Counted from the first letter of the stretch, positions 55,782-64,000 are shown. The stretch is 64,000 nt of DNA from JAJPKK01 sp963787675 (GCA_963787675.1 CAWBDV010000024.1:1-64000); one strand, 5' to 3'. Translations and numbers: made by a program. Notes: a model not told the origin generated them from the sequence alone.

Positions 55782-56066
55782 GTGCGAGGCAAACAATCTG
55801 AAGTGCCGTCAAATTCCAACGCTGATCTTTTCGGTAGCACGGCCGAATGGTACCTGACCGTTCGCTGTACGAAGCAGGCGTGTTCAAGTCTTATTGCATT
55901 TCAAAAGGCCCGCTATTCGGGTGACAACGTGAACATTGGGCTGGCCGTCTCCGGCGCGCTGTCGGTCGACTGTCCATATTGCGGGACTCGCGTTCGCTTC
56001 CAGGGCGAGCAAATCGAACGGCGACTGGTCAGGGTCGACATGCAAAAAACGGGAGTTATCGTTTGA
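55782..56066 (+). CDS. Small zinc-ribbon-like protein, unknown
   Basis: 94 residues from GTG 55782, four bases after the csp stop. One possible zinc knuckle is split: RCTKQACSSLIAF and, about 40 residues later, DCPYCGTRVRF. It ends QKTGVIV and its TGA overlaps the next start as TTGA. The position between two cold-shock genes and the four-base overlap support real translation. No family recognised. Confidence 0.6.
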   Translation: MRGKQSEVPSNSNADLFGSTAEWYLTVRCTKQACSSLIAFQKARYSGDNVNIGLAVSGALSVDCPYCGTRVRFQGEQIERRLVRVDMQKTGVIV

Positions 56067-56260
56067 GCAATCAGAGGTTCAAGGTCGGCCAGTCCGTCAA
56101 TTACACGTCCGGCCCCCGAGGCGCCAGCCGCACCGAGGTCATATATAAGGTCACTCAAGTGCTTCCCCCGGTGGGCGACGAACGGCAATATCGCATCAAG
56201 AGCGCGAGTGAACCCCACGAGCGCGTCGCTAAAGAGACCGAACTTAGACACGTCGCCTGA
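56063..56260 (+). CDS. Small hypothetical protein, translationally coupled
   Basis: 65 residues from TTG 56063 (SNQRFKVGQSVNYTSGPRGASRTEVIYKVTQVLPPVGDERQYRIKSASEPHERVAKETELRH). The pattern GQ.V.YT......G.Y.V..LLP...G...YRIK...E.HERV..E.EL resembles short rhizobial proteins with an SH3-like beta barrel. The stop-start TTGA overlap and GGGAG six bases upstream fix the start. Confidence 0.6.
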   Translation: MSNQRFKVGQSVNYTSGPRGASRTEVIYKVTQVLPPVGDERQYRIKSASEPHERVAKETELRHVA

Positions 56261-56538
56261 CTAAGAGCCGCGCGCGCCTTGCCGCTTGCTCGTGCGCTTT
56301 GGGTGTCCGAACACGTGCCCTCGATTGAGTTGAACAGCGCCGCGCTGCTTGATTGAGGCTTCGGGAACCATTTGACGACCGACGTGTTCGCCGATACAAC
56401 CGCGCAACTGGTTTTCGGTCTGCCATGCTATGCTCCCGCCTTGAGGGGGCTCGGCTTTGCTCCCAAAAACGCGCGGATGTTAGTGCCAGCCTGCGCTGCG
56501 GCATGGCCCGAGCAAGCCCACAACGCAAGGAGGCCATG

Positions 56539-56742
56539 ATGGCCATAGGAATCGTAAAATTCTTCAATAGCCAGAAGGGCTTTGGTTTCATCCAGCCGAC
56601 CGACGGCTCGAAGGATGTGTTCGTCCACATCAGCGCGGTCGAGCGCGCCGGCATGGGCACGCTCGTTGAAGGCCAGAAAGTGAGCTACGACATCATCACC
56701 GATCGCGGCAAACAGGCGGCCGGAAATCTCCAGAAGGCTTGA
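56539..56742 (+). CDS. cspA: Cold-shock protein (CspA family), copy 2
   Basis: 67 residues: IGIVKFFNSQKGFGFIQPTDGSKDVFVHISAVERAGMGTLVEGQKVSYDI. RNP1 (KGFGFI) and RNP2 (VFVHIS) are present. Two in-frame ATGs (56536, 56539); the AAGGAGG at 56527-56533 is better spaced for the second. The 270-base leader without a gene may fold as a thermosensor. Confidence 0.95.
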   Translation: MAIGIVKFFNSQKGFGFIQPTDGSKDVFVHISAVERAGMGTLVEGQKVSYDIITDRGKQAAGNLQKA

Positions 56743-56748
56743 GCGCGG

Positions 56749-57765
56749 GTGTTCGTCGCCGATGCCAACGACGCGCGAGACTGGTTGAATATCCTCTCGC
56801 GCTACCGCGAGCCCAATCACGCCCGCAGCATTATTGAGATTGTGATTACGCTCGGGCCGCTCGCGGTTCTGTGGGCGTTGGCCTTGTTGGCGTATTACCT
56901 CGGTTACTGGTGGCTCTCACTGCTGCTGGCGGTCCCGGCCGCCGGCTTCCTGGTGAGACTGTTCATGATCCAGCATGATTGCGGTCACGGAGCGTTTTTC
57001 CGCCATCGCCTGGCAAACGATTGGGTGGGCCGGGTGATCGGAGTGCTGACGCTGACGCCCTATGACTACTGGCGATCAACCCACGCCATCCATCACGCTA
57101 CCTCCGGACATCTCGGTCGACGCGGGATCGGCGATGTCGATACCCTCACCGTGGGTGAATACCTTTCCCGAACGTTCTGGAGGCGAGTTCGGTATCGCGC
57201 CTACCGGAATCCTCTCGTCATGTTCGGCGTCGGCCCGGTGTATCTCTTTGGGTTGCACCAGCGGCTGCCATTCGGGATGATGCGCAGCGGCTGGGCGCCC
57301 TGGCTCAGCACGATGGGGACCAATGCCGCGATCGCGGCAATTGTTGCAACGCTGATCTGGTTCATTGGCGTCAAGCCGTTCCTGTTGGTGCAAATGCCGA
57401 TCGTTCTGCTCGCAGGCGCGATCGGAGTATGGCTATTCTACATTCAGCATCAATTTGAGTGGACGTTCTGGGCCCGCGAGGGTGAATGGAGTTTTCACCA
57501 GGCAGCTTTGTACGGAAGTTCTAATTACGAATTGCCAGGAGTCCTGCGTTGGCTCACGGCGAACATCGGCGTGCATCATATTCACCACTTGTGCAGTCGG
57601 ATTCCCTATTACCGCCTGCCGCGGGTGCTGCGTGACTATCCGGAGCTTCGCAATATAAATCGCCTGACGCTCGGTGAAAGCTTCCGTTGCGTGCGCCTGG
57701 TACTTTGGGATGAGCGTCGCCGCCGTCTCGTCTCGTTTAGCGAGGTGCGGGCTCATCCTGAGTGA
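56749..57765 (+). CDS. Membrane fatty-acid desaturase
   Basis: 338 residues with the three histidine boxes of the family: HDCGH at 76-80, HAIHH at 112-116 and HHIHH at 276-280, and four membrane segments between. It introduces double bonds into acyl chains and so keeps membranes fluid at low temperature. GTG start at 56749, six bases after the stop of the second cold-shock gene, so both are on one transcript, which points to cold induction. Confidence 0.9.
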   Translation: MFVADANDARDWLNILSRYREPNHARSIIEIVITLGPLAVLWALALLAYYLGYWWLSLLLAVPAAGFLVRLFMIQHDCGHGAFFRHRLANDWVGRVIGVLTLTPYDYWRSTHAIHHATSGHLGRRGIGDVDTLTVGEYLSRTFWRRVRYRAYRNPLVMFGVGPVYLFGLHQRLPFGMMRSGWAPWLSTMGTNAAIAAIVATLIWFIGVKPFLLVQMPIVLLAGAIGVWLFYIQHQFEWTFWAREGEWSFHQAALYGSSNYELPGVLRWLTANIGVHHIHHLCSRIPYYRLPRVLRDYPELRNINRLTLGESFRCVRLVLWDERRRRLVSFSEVRAHPE

Positions 57766-57902
57766 GTTTCGCCGATCCGACCTGAACGCGACGCACGCAG
57801 GTCGGGCATCGTCTCGGACTTGAAGATGAAGTTTCGCATTACCCCGCCCTTCTTTGGAGCGAGGTCGTCATTATTGCTGCACCGTCGGTGAGGCCGCGGT
57901 TG

Positions 57903-58172
57903 TCACCGTCGACGAAACACGGCGCGCCGCCGCACGCCCCCCGTTGCGGCCCGTTCGTCCTTGTGACGGAAGACCAGCCGACCCTTCTCCAGATCGTAAG
58001 GCGACATTTCAATCGTCACCCGATCTCCAGCCAGCGTCTTGATGCGGTGCTTTTTCATTTTTCCGGCTGTGTAGGCGACAACGGAGTGTCCGACATCGAG
58101 CTGAACGCGATAGCGCGCGTCGGGCAGTATTTCGGTCACGAGACCTTCGAATTGGAGAAGTTCTTCTTTCAT
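57903..58172 (-). CDS. infA: Translation initiation factor IF-1, second type
   Basis: 89 residues: KEELLQFEGLVTEILPDARYRVQLDVGHSVVAYTAGKMKKHRIKTLAGDRVTIEMSPYDLEKGRLVFRHK, the S1-like OB fold of IF-1. The Arg-rich tail of about 17 residues is longer than in the main IF-1. Alphaproteobacteria often carry a second copy near cold-shock genes. ATG at 58170-58172. Confidence 0.9.
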   Translation of the reverse strand: MKEELLQFEGLVTEILPDARYRVQLDVGHSVVAYTAGKMKKHRIKTLAGDRVTIEMSPYDLEKGRLVFRHKDERAATGGVRRRAVFRRR

Positions 58173-58194
58173 CATGATCCTTTCGAAGGGGTGG

Positions 58195-58512
58195 GAGTTA
58201 CGCGCGGCCTGCCGCAGTCGGCTTCGTCGAGAACGACAAGGTCGACCTCGCCAGGGTGTAGTGCATTGGCTTTCACGAGATCAAGCAGCCTTTCTGGCGG
58301 TGCGACAAGGACATCGACGCCTTCGAGCGGCGCGCGGACCTGGGCTCGCATCGATACGCCGCCGATAACGAGTTCCGGAGTGATCCGGAGGTGGCGGCCA
58401 TGGGAGTTGGAACGAAGTATTTCTCTTCTACCGGGCCCCGCGTGTTCGCTTGGTCAAGGCCGAGGTCACGAAAGGAGTCCAACAAACGCGCTTTCTCTAA
58501 GCACACCGACAC
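58195..58512 (-). pseudogene. DEAD-box RNA helicase remnant with internal and C-terminal deletions
   Basis: Reading leftwards, SFRDLGLDQANTRGPVEEKYFVPTPMA is the Q-motif region of RhlE-type helicases. After a break, in another frame, comes ELVIGGVSMRAQVRAPLEGVDVLVAPPERLLDLVKANALHPGEVDLVVLDEAD, ending in the DEAD motif. The Walker A segment (TGSGKT type) is missing between the two parts, and nothing of the second RecA domain follows. It therefore cannot be an active helicase. It lies directly upstream of infA in the same direction. Confidence 0.75.
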
Positions 58513-59097
58513 GGTCGTGGCACGAATGCGCCGGGCGCCACGTCATGCGGGGCAAGTTAAACACCCGCGCGAACTGGGTTGTCGATGCAATTTAAGGAGC
58601 GAGCCAGAAACCGTTTGACGAGAATCCGCACACCCCGCTGGCGCAGCCTAGACGCCGGTAACTCGCACATAGGTTGAAGATGTGTTCGTTTCAAGGGCTA
58701 ATGTTGGCCTTGATGGTGGCAAGCCCGCGTCCTCTCCGGACTCGGAGCGCGCCTCATGCAGTCTAGCAGCCGCACCACCGCTGCGAACAAAACAACTACG
58801 CCCAGCGAGAAGTGCAGATTGATCCTGTGGCCGAGCTGTTCACCGATTGCGCCCGCGAGGTCGTCAAGCCGGTGACGAAAGGCAGTTGAAGCATTGGTCC
58901 CGCCTCGAGCGCGGCGGCGGCGGCCGCAGCTTTTGCCCGCACGGAGGCCCGTGAGAAGATTCGAATCGATATGATCCAGATCGCCAGAGCCGGGTTCTTG
59001 GCTGCTGGCCATCGCGATCGTTGGAGAATTGCGCAAGATCAAAGCGATATAAGTCGAGACCGATCAGACATTGTTGGTCATTCAACAGGAGTGACCG
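58513..59097. other. Intergenic stretch, possible remnant of a small membrane protein
   Basis: On the minus strand at about 58698-58890 a stretch AFRHRLDDLAGAIGEQLGHRINLHFSLGVVVLFAAVVRLLD looks like a coiled or amphipathic lead followed by one membrane helix. The rest of the 114-codon frame is not protein-like, so I do not call a gene. The bases before 59098 hold the promoter of the universal stress gene, with GGAG at 59088-59091. Confidence 0.35.
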
Positions 59098-59916
59098 ATG
59101 TCGTTTGCCACGATGATGGTCCATGTCGATCTTGACGCGCCCTGCAACGCCAGAATTCGGCTTGCAGCATCGCTCGCGACCCGGTTTCAGTCGACGCTCA
59201 TCGGGGTTGGCGCGTCGCAGCTGCCATCGCACCTGAGCTACGGCGGCGTGATCATCGACCCTCAACCCACGCCGGCAATGATCCACGAGCTATCAGCGCG
59301 ACTTTCCAGTTTGGGAGAACATTTTAACTCGGTTGCCGGATGGAACCGGCAAGTCGAATGGCGTACGGGCATCGATTCGCCAACGCACTTTTTGGCGGCC
59401 GAAGCGCGGGCGGCGGACCTCGTCATCATCGGGCGCGATCGCGCGCCGGGAGATTTTTATCGCACGCTCGATCCAAGTGCCTTTACATTGAGAGCAGGCC
59501 GACCGGTGCTCATCGTGCCGCCCGATATCGATTCACTGCAGGCAGAAAGTATTGTGATCGGCTGGAAGGAAGCGCGGCAGTCAAGACGGGCGGTTCTGGA
59601 TGCCATGCCCTTGCTGCTCAAGGCGAGCCGCGTATGCGTGGTGGAATGCGATGAGACCGGCCAAGAGCGCACGGTGTCGCACGTCGAAGATGTCAGCCGC
59701 CATCTTGAACGTCATGGCGTGAAAGTCGTCAGCCGCGCGCCCGTTCACGCCACAAAATCGGTCGCTGACGAACTCGTTCGCGTTGCGAAGGACGAGGGCG
59801 CCGACCTGGTCGTCGCCGGTGCTTACGGCCATAGTCGGCTCGGCGAACAGCTTTTCGGCGGCGTTACGCGGGATCTGTTCTCGATGAGTCCGATCTGTTG
59901 TCTGCTCTCGCATTGA
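59098..59916 (+). CDS. Universal stress protein, tandem UspA domains
   Basis: 272 residues. The first UspA-like half is degenerate; the second ends with GAYGHSRLGEQLFGGVTRDLFSMSPICCLLS, the ATP-binding G-x2-G-x9-G pattern of the UspA family, with VVAGAYG. An earlier VIIGRDRAPGDFYRTLDPSAF closes the first half without this loop. Cytoplasmic stress protein, likely ATP-binding in the second half only. Confidence 0.9.
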   Translation: MSFATMMVHVDLDAPCNARIRLAASLATRFQSTLIGVGASQLPSHLSYGGVIIDPQPTPAMIHELSARLSSLGEHFNSVAGWNRQVEWRTGIDSPTHFLAAEARAADLVIIGRDRAPGDFYRTLDPSAFTLRAGRPVLIVPPDIDSLQAESIVIGWKEARQSRRAVLDAMPLLLKASRVCVVECDETGQERTVSHVEDVSRHLERHGVKVVSRAPVHATKSVADELVRVAKDEGADLVVAGAYGHSRLGEQLFGGVTRDLFSMSPICCLLSH

Positions 59917-59987
59917 TCAATAAATCCAATGCTAGCTGCGCGCCGCGTGGTTTTGCCCGCAGCGAATTCCTCACGGCGGAAGGCAAC

Positions 59988-60145
59988 AGGGTGCGCAAGG
60001 CCAACAGATCCGGCCTTTGGCCGGCCCGACGACAGGCTTCGCGTGCGCACCTTTGGCCTTTGTTGATCACCGCACCTCGCGGTGCGCACGGCGGATCGAC
60101 TGTCGCGCCAAGATCGTTTGCGTTCGGGCCGCCCTTGCGCACCCT
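59988..60145. repeat. MITE-like element, copy A (158 bp)
   Basis: Bounded by perfect 13-bp inverted ends AGGGTGCGCAAGG and CCTTGCGCACCCT, non-coding inside, containing CCTCGCGGTGCGCACGG-like sub-palindromes. About 80 percent identical by eye to copy B at 61459-61620. Confidence 0.7.
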
Positions 60146-60324
60146 ACGAAGCGACAAAGCCTTACCTGTCAGGTAGCTTGCGCCAATGATCGCGCGGGCT
60201 CGGCCACGTCGAGGATTTCCTCGCGGAGATCGGCGTCGATCGGACAGCTGTCGCGGACAGCGCGCCACGCACGCCAACGGGGCGCCTCAGCCAACCTATT
60301 CGGCCACAACAGCGACCGGGTTGT

Positions 60325-61287
60325 TCATTTTCGGAGGTACAGATATCCGCTGGAAATATCGATGTAACGGATGCCGTCGAGACCGGGAAAGGCGGTTTCC
60401 ATGGCTTGCCGGAGATCGGCGCGATCTTTCGCTCCAGAGAAGACGCCCTTGGCCTTAACGAGATAGGCGATCGTCTCGTCGATCGCGGCGGGGCCTGTCG
60501 GCACACCGTGGCCGACGAGAATCAACTCGGCTGTCGGGTTCTCGCTCTTGATGTTGCGCATCGCCGCGATCCAACCGTCGAAGGCCGGTAGAGCGTCCAC
60601 TGCCAAGCGGTTCTGGCCGATGAAGTGGTGCATGTTGTTGTAGACGAGGTCCTGGACGATCAGCGTCTTGAGTTCCGGCACCATCACGAGCAGCTGCACA
60701 TCGGCTTCGCCGTCGGCCACTTTCTCGTAAACGAAGTCAAGTCCGATAAGCTTCTCCCTTGCGGGCAATACAGAGATGATCTTGCCTTGTTTCTCGGAGA
60801 GCTGCGGACCCAGGGCGCGGTACGGCGGAATGCCTTCCTTGAAGCCCTGATAGAGGTGCGAGCCTTGCGGGCCATTTATGTAGTTTTTGACCTCGGCGAT
60901 GCTCGCGCTTGGCACGTCGCCCCATTCGCCGAGCCCGAGCCAATGATCGGGATGGGCATGGCTTACGATTAATCGGCGGATTGGTTTATTGAGCGAGCGC
61001 ACATAGGCGATCGCTTCGCGCGCGTCGGGGACCGTCATCTGTGCGTCAATCACGACGAGGCCGTCGTTGGTCTCGATGACGTGCGTCGTCGATGCGCCGG
61101 GAGAAGACGCGTAAGTGTGAATTTTCGCCGCGCCGCGATCATTGACGATGACCTTGCCCTTCATACTCGAAATGTCGATGGGAGTGCCGAGTTGCGGGGC
61201 GGCGAAAACAGATGTGGCGGACACCGCACCCAGATAAAGCACGATCAAAGCACAACGTAGATTGCGACCGGCGCAATTAAGCGGCAT
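60325..61287 (-). CDS. Metallo-beta-lactamase-fold hydrolase, secreted
   Basis: 320 residues with a signal peptide (CALIVLYLGAVSATSVFA). The zinc motif HAHPDH is present (SHAHPDHWLG, near residue 115), with further His (HHFIG, GHGVP). Substrate unknown: the family covers lactonases, quorum-quenching enzymes, beta-lactamases and others. ATG at 61285-61287 with GGAGG eight bases upstream. It lies between two MITE-like repeats and upstream, on the same strand, are hpnG and shc. Confidence 0.85.
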   Translation of the reverse strand: MPLNCAGRNLRCALIVLYLGAVSATSVFAAPQLGTPIDISSMKGKVIVNDRGAAKIHTYASSPGASTTHVIETNDGLVVIDAQMTVPDAREAIAYVRSLNKPIRRLIVSHAHPDHWLGLGEWGDVPSASIAEVKNYINGPQGSHLYQGFKEGIPPYRALGPQLSEKQGKIISVLPAREKLIGLDFVYEKVADGEADVQLLVMVPELKTLIVQDLVYNNMHHFIGQNRLAVDALPAFDGWIAAMRNIKSENPTAELILVGHGVPTGPAAIDETIAYLVKAKGVFSGAKDRADLRQAMETAFPGLDGIRYIDISSGYLYLRK

Positions 61288-61458
61288 GGCGTGACCTCCC
61301 TCATCGTCGGGGCCGACGCCCCGCGGATTTATCAACAGCCTAGACCATTTTTTGAACCGCGCCATGGCCGTCGAAACAGGTGGCGAGCCTCTGCGTCCGG
61401 AACGCCGCGGCGCGTAAGTTGCGGATTCGGCGCTGGTACGGGTCGACGTGAAGATGCG

Positions 61459-61620
61459 GTAGGAGCGCAAAGCCAACGGGTCTGGCCTTTGGTCGGCCCG
61501 ATGACAGGCTCCGCGTGCGCACCTTTCCCCTTTTGTCGATCACGGCACCTCGGCGGTGCGCACGGCGGATCGATGGCTGAGCAAAATCGCGTGCGTTCGG
61601 GCCGCCTTTGCGCACCCTAC
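61459..61620. repeat. MITE-like element, copy B (about 162 bp)
   Basis: Same interior as copy A. The right end CTTTGCGCACCCTAC is well kept; the left end GTAGGAGCGCAAAG is its imperfect inverted partner. The bases to the right of the element (61621-61711), including the last codons of hpnG, are also similar to those right of copy A. Confidence 0.65.
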
Positions 61621-61672
61621 GAAGCTACGAAGTCTTACGTGTCAGGCAGCTTTGGCCGACGAATCACGCGGC

Positions 61673-62422
61673 TCACGCCACGTCGAGGAGTTCCTCGCGG
61701 AGATCGGGCAAGCCGAGCGTCGTGCCGAGGAAACGGCGGCTGGGGACGAGCGAGCGGCGCGCCGCCCAGCTGTCGAGGCCGACCTGGAAGAGGGTCGGCA
61801 GCTGCTTGGGCTGGCGCAGCAGCGACATGAAAACGGCGCCGACATTGATGGTGCCGGTGCGCGTGGTGGCGACCATGGCAGCCGGTGGCAATGCGCGATG
61901 GGAGGGATCGGTGACGACCCGGAAAGCGGCGAACGGCAGGCGGTGCTCGGCGGCGAATCGCGCGGCGATGTGGGATTCCATGTCGACGGCGACGGCGCCG
62001 GTCTTTTCGTAGATGCTGCGCTTGTGCTCGGCGCTGGCGACCACGACATCGGAGCCCGCGAGATCCGCATGGCAGATATCCCGCAACGCCGCGCCGCCCA
62101 ACACTTCGCGTCGATCTGCCGAATCACGGACGGTATCCACGAGCGACCGCGCCCAGCCAACATGACTCGGGTAACGGCCCTGCTCGGAGACCACGCTGCG
62201 GGCGACGACGCAGGCGCCTGGCTTGAGGTGCGGGGAGAGACCACCGGCGATGCCGAAGCTGATGATGCCCCGGCAGCCTTGCCGCGTTGCCTGTTCGAGT
62301 GCTCGCTTGAAGTAGAGATGCCCGGAGCCGCAGAGGACAGTAACGCCGGGACCGGCGACTATGCTTGCCTCGAACGCAAGCCCCGTCACTGCAACGAAGT
62401 GCGAATCAGCCAACTGGCCCAA
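61673..62422 (-). CDS. hpnG: HpnG, hopanoid-associated nucleoside phosphorylase
   Basis: 249 residues: VAVTGLAFEASIVAGPG, IISFGIAGGLSPHLKPG (nucleoside-binding loop), VVVASAEHKRSIYEKTGAVAVDMES, which matches the PNP-like fold and the hopanoid-associated group. HpnG cleaves adenine from adenosylhopane to give phosphoribosyl hopane, the step after HpnH. TTG start at 62420-62422; a TTG further in (ADSHFVAV) is possible. It follows shc at 119 bases in the same direction, as usual; hpnH, which normally comes next, is instead at 5.6 kb in the opposite direction. Confidence 0.9.
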   Translation of the reverse strand: MGQLADSHFVAVTGLAFEASIVAGPGVTVLCGSGHLYFKRALEQATRQGCRGIISFGIAGGLSPHLKPGACVVARSVVSEQGRYPSHVGWARSLVDTVRDSADRREVLGGAALRDICHADLAGSDVVVASAEHKRSIYEKTGAVAVDMESHIAARFAAEHRLPFAAFRVVTDPSHRALPPAAMVATTRTGTINVGAVFMSLLRQPKQLPTLFQVGLDSWAARRSLVPSRRFLGTTLGLPDLREELLDVA

Positions 62423-62541
62423 TTGTAGCCCCCAAACCGCGCCGCCACGGTGAGTCCCAAGCCCACATTCGTTAACTAGAGCATGTGATTGCTAGCTCTT
62501 CAAGGTTTACGATCAATAAGTTAGTAACCGTGACTTTCGAG

Positions 62542-64000
62542 TCACATGCCGGAGGCATTGACGGTGCCGCCGCCGGCGCCCAGCGCGCGATAACGGGCAA
62601 GCGCCCACAACGGGAAGAATCTCCGATAGCCGTGGTAGCGCAGGTAAAATACCCGCGGGAAACCGGTGGCGGTAAAGCGCGGCTCGGTCCAGAAGCCGTC
62701 GTCGTCCTGGGTCGCGATCAGATAGTCGATGCCGCGCGCGACGGCCGGATGATCCTTACGGCCGGCGGCCATGAGGCCGATCAGCGCCCAGGCCGTCTGT
62801 GAGGCGGTGCTCGGCGCCCGCTCGTAGCCATGGTAATCGAGCTTGTAGCTCGTGCCGTCTTCGCCCCAACCGCCGTCCGAATTCTGGATCGAAATGAGCC
62901 AGTCCGCGGCCTTGCGGACGAGATCGCTCGTCGGATCGATTCCCGCGATGCGCAGCGCGCACAGCACCGACCAGGTCCCGTAGATGTAGTTCATGCCCCA
63001 GCGACCGTACCAACTACCGTCGGCAAGCTGGGTGTCCCGCAGATAATTGATCGCGGCCTTGAGCTGAGGATTGACGTCGGGCTTTTCGCCGAGCTGGGCC
63101 AGCATGGAGACGCAACGCGCGGTGACATCCTCGGTCGGCGGATCGAGCAGCGCGCCGTGGTCCGCGAACGGGATGTTGTTGAGGTAGTAATAGATGTTGT
63201 CCGCATCGAAGGCCGCCCAGCCGCCGTTCCGGCTCAGAAGCCCTTCGATCCATTCGCGGGCGCGGGCGATCGGCTCATCGAAGGCCTTGGTCGGCGCAAG
63301 CCTGCGCATCCGATCGAGCGCCATCACCACGACGGCGGTGTCGTCGAGATCGGGATAGTGCGGGTTGGCATATTGGAAGGCCCAGCCGCCGGGACGAACG
63401 TGCGGCCGCTGCGTCGACCAGTCGCCTTTGACGTCGAGCACCTGTTTCGGCAGGAGCCACTGCAAGCCTCGCCCGACGCTCGCGGTCGCGGCGTCGTCGC
63501 CGACATCCAGCAAGGCATGGCAGGCGAGACCGGTGTCCCACACCGGCGAAACGCAGGGCTGGCAGTAGGCCTCCTTGTCGCCGATGACCACGAGCTTCTC
63601 GACCGACGCGCGCGCTATGGCCGCATCCGGATTGTCTTTCGGCACCCCCAGGACCTCGAACATCATCACGGTGTTCGCCATGGCCGGATAGATGGCGCCG
63701 AGACCATCCTCGCCGTTGAGGCGCTCGGTAACGAACGCGACCGCGCGCGAAATCGCCCGTTCGCGCATCGCCGTCGGAAAGTAGGGTTCGACGGCGCGCA
63801 GAACCACGTCGACCATGCGGAAGAACGCGAACCAACCCTTGCTCTGATGCGGCGCGCGCTCGGGCGGGCCGATCTTCTTCGGGTTCTCCAGGAACAGTTC
63901 GTCGATGGTGACGCCGCGGCGATTCTTCGCCCGCGGCTTGAGCGCCTGCAGCACGAGGAGGGGCACGAGCACGGTGCGGCCCCAGTACGATATCTTCGTG
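62542..64000 (-). CDS. shc: Squalene-hopene cyclase, 3' part (5' end outside the window)
   Basis: About 486 C-terminal residues. The catalytic DxDD motif is DLDDTAV; many QW repeats are visible (GGWAFQYANPHYPD, NGGWAAFDADN, DGSWYGRWGMNYIYGTW, NSDGGWGED, DDDGFW). It cyclises squalene to hopene/diplopterol at the membrane and supplies the substrate of HpnH. The N-terminal 170-180 residues lie beyond position 64000. Downstream is hpnG. Confidence 0.95.
   Translation of the reverse strand, partial: TKISYWGRTVLVPLLVLQALKPRAKNRRGVTIDELFLENPKKIGPPERAPHQSKGWFAFFRMVDVVLRAVEPYFPTAMRERAISRAVAFVTERLNGEDGLGAIYPAMANTVMMFEVLGVPKDNPDAAIARASVEKLVVIGDKEAYCQPCVSPVWDTGLACHALLDVGDDAATASVGRGLQWLLPKQVLDVKGDWSTQRPHVRPGGWAFQYANPHYPDLDDTAVVVMALDRMRRLAPTKAFDEPIARAREWIEGLLSRNGGWAAFDADNIYYYLNNIPFADHGALLDPPTEDVTARCVSMLAQLGEKPDVNPQLKAAINYLRDTQLADGSWYGRWGMNYIYGTWSVLCALRIAGIDPTSDLVRKAADWLISIQNSDGGWGEDGTSYKLDYHGYERAPSTASQTAWALIGLMAAGRKDHPAVARGIDYLIATQDDDGFWTEPRFTATGFPRVFYLRYHGYRRFFPLWALARYRALGAGGGTVNASGM

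Noticed and set aside
58698..59042. 114-codon minus-strand frame as a membrane protein
   Set aside because: Only the middle 40 residues look protein-like, the ends do not, and there is no ribosome site; left as a possible remnant.

Overview
The window is a join of two unrelated genomes. Positions 1 to about 5,190 are visibly AT-rich. They carry an APC-type permease start, a two-PDZ site-2 protease, decayed transposases and the start of a TPR protein, and their wording and TTG starts look like a methanogenic archaeon of the Methanosarcina type. From about 5,195 to the end the DNA is GC-rich and reads as an alphaproteobacterium of the order Hyphomicrobiales (Bradyrhizobium / Rhodopseudomonas / Xanthobacteraceae type): hopanoid genes, Tat-exported binding proteins, DUF1488 and DUF2061 proteins, S21, extra IF-1 and orphan TctC/TRAP binding proteins. 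The switch happens inside one open frame: archaeal TPR codons run straight into the untranslated leader of hpnH. It is best read as a chimeric contig, not as gene transfer.

Layout of the alphaproteobacterial part. 5.6-8.2 kb: hpnH and a secreted protein. 8.3-12 kb: a minus-strand group of small single-pass membrane proteins with a zincin-like secreted protein, facing a broken wHTH-TPR regulator. 12-25 kb: housekeeping and accessory genes (TRAP binding protein, SnoaL-like and 2H proteins, a hydrolase with a 23-residue repeat tail, TPR pseudogene, M20 hydrolase, rpsU, B12-type radical SAM protein, ECF sigma factor). 25-35 kb: a ThDP decarboxylase, a decayed AraC gene and a 1,339-residue SARP-cyclase-ATPase-TPR regulator. 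Two copies of a three-unit direct repeat with 11-bp period lie beside the regulator and in front of a run of three small membrane proteins. 35-45 kb: NCS2 permease, TctC binding protein, an aldehyde/isoquinoline-oxidoreductase-type pair (2Fe-2S and molybdopterin subunits), a second member of the secreted family, ABM and GFA proteins, a broken TTC38-type TPR gene and a methyltransferase. 45-55 kb: AraC regulator, katG, a GGDEF-EAL protein, a HupE/anchor-protein pair and an orphan amino-acid binding protein. 55-60 kb: a cold-response neighbourhood (two cold-shock proteins, fatty-acid desaturase, IF-1, remnant of a DEAD-box helicase) and a universal stress protein. 60-64 kb: a metallo-beta-lactamase-fold protein between two MITE-like repeats, then hpnG and the 3' part of shc.

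Two themes recur. First, at least nine otherwise well-conserved genes carry a single frameshift or nonsense codon, and there is a perfect 80-bp tandem duplication; with the archaeal join this suggests a draft assembly of limited accuracy, so each disrupted gene may be intact in the organism. Second, large TPR regulators sit next to clusters of very small membrane proteins; with the SARP-like operators this is the most plausible undescribed regulatory system here. No rRNA, tRNA or CRISPR array was seen.
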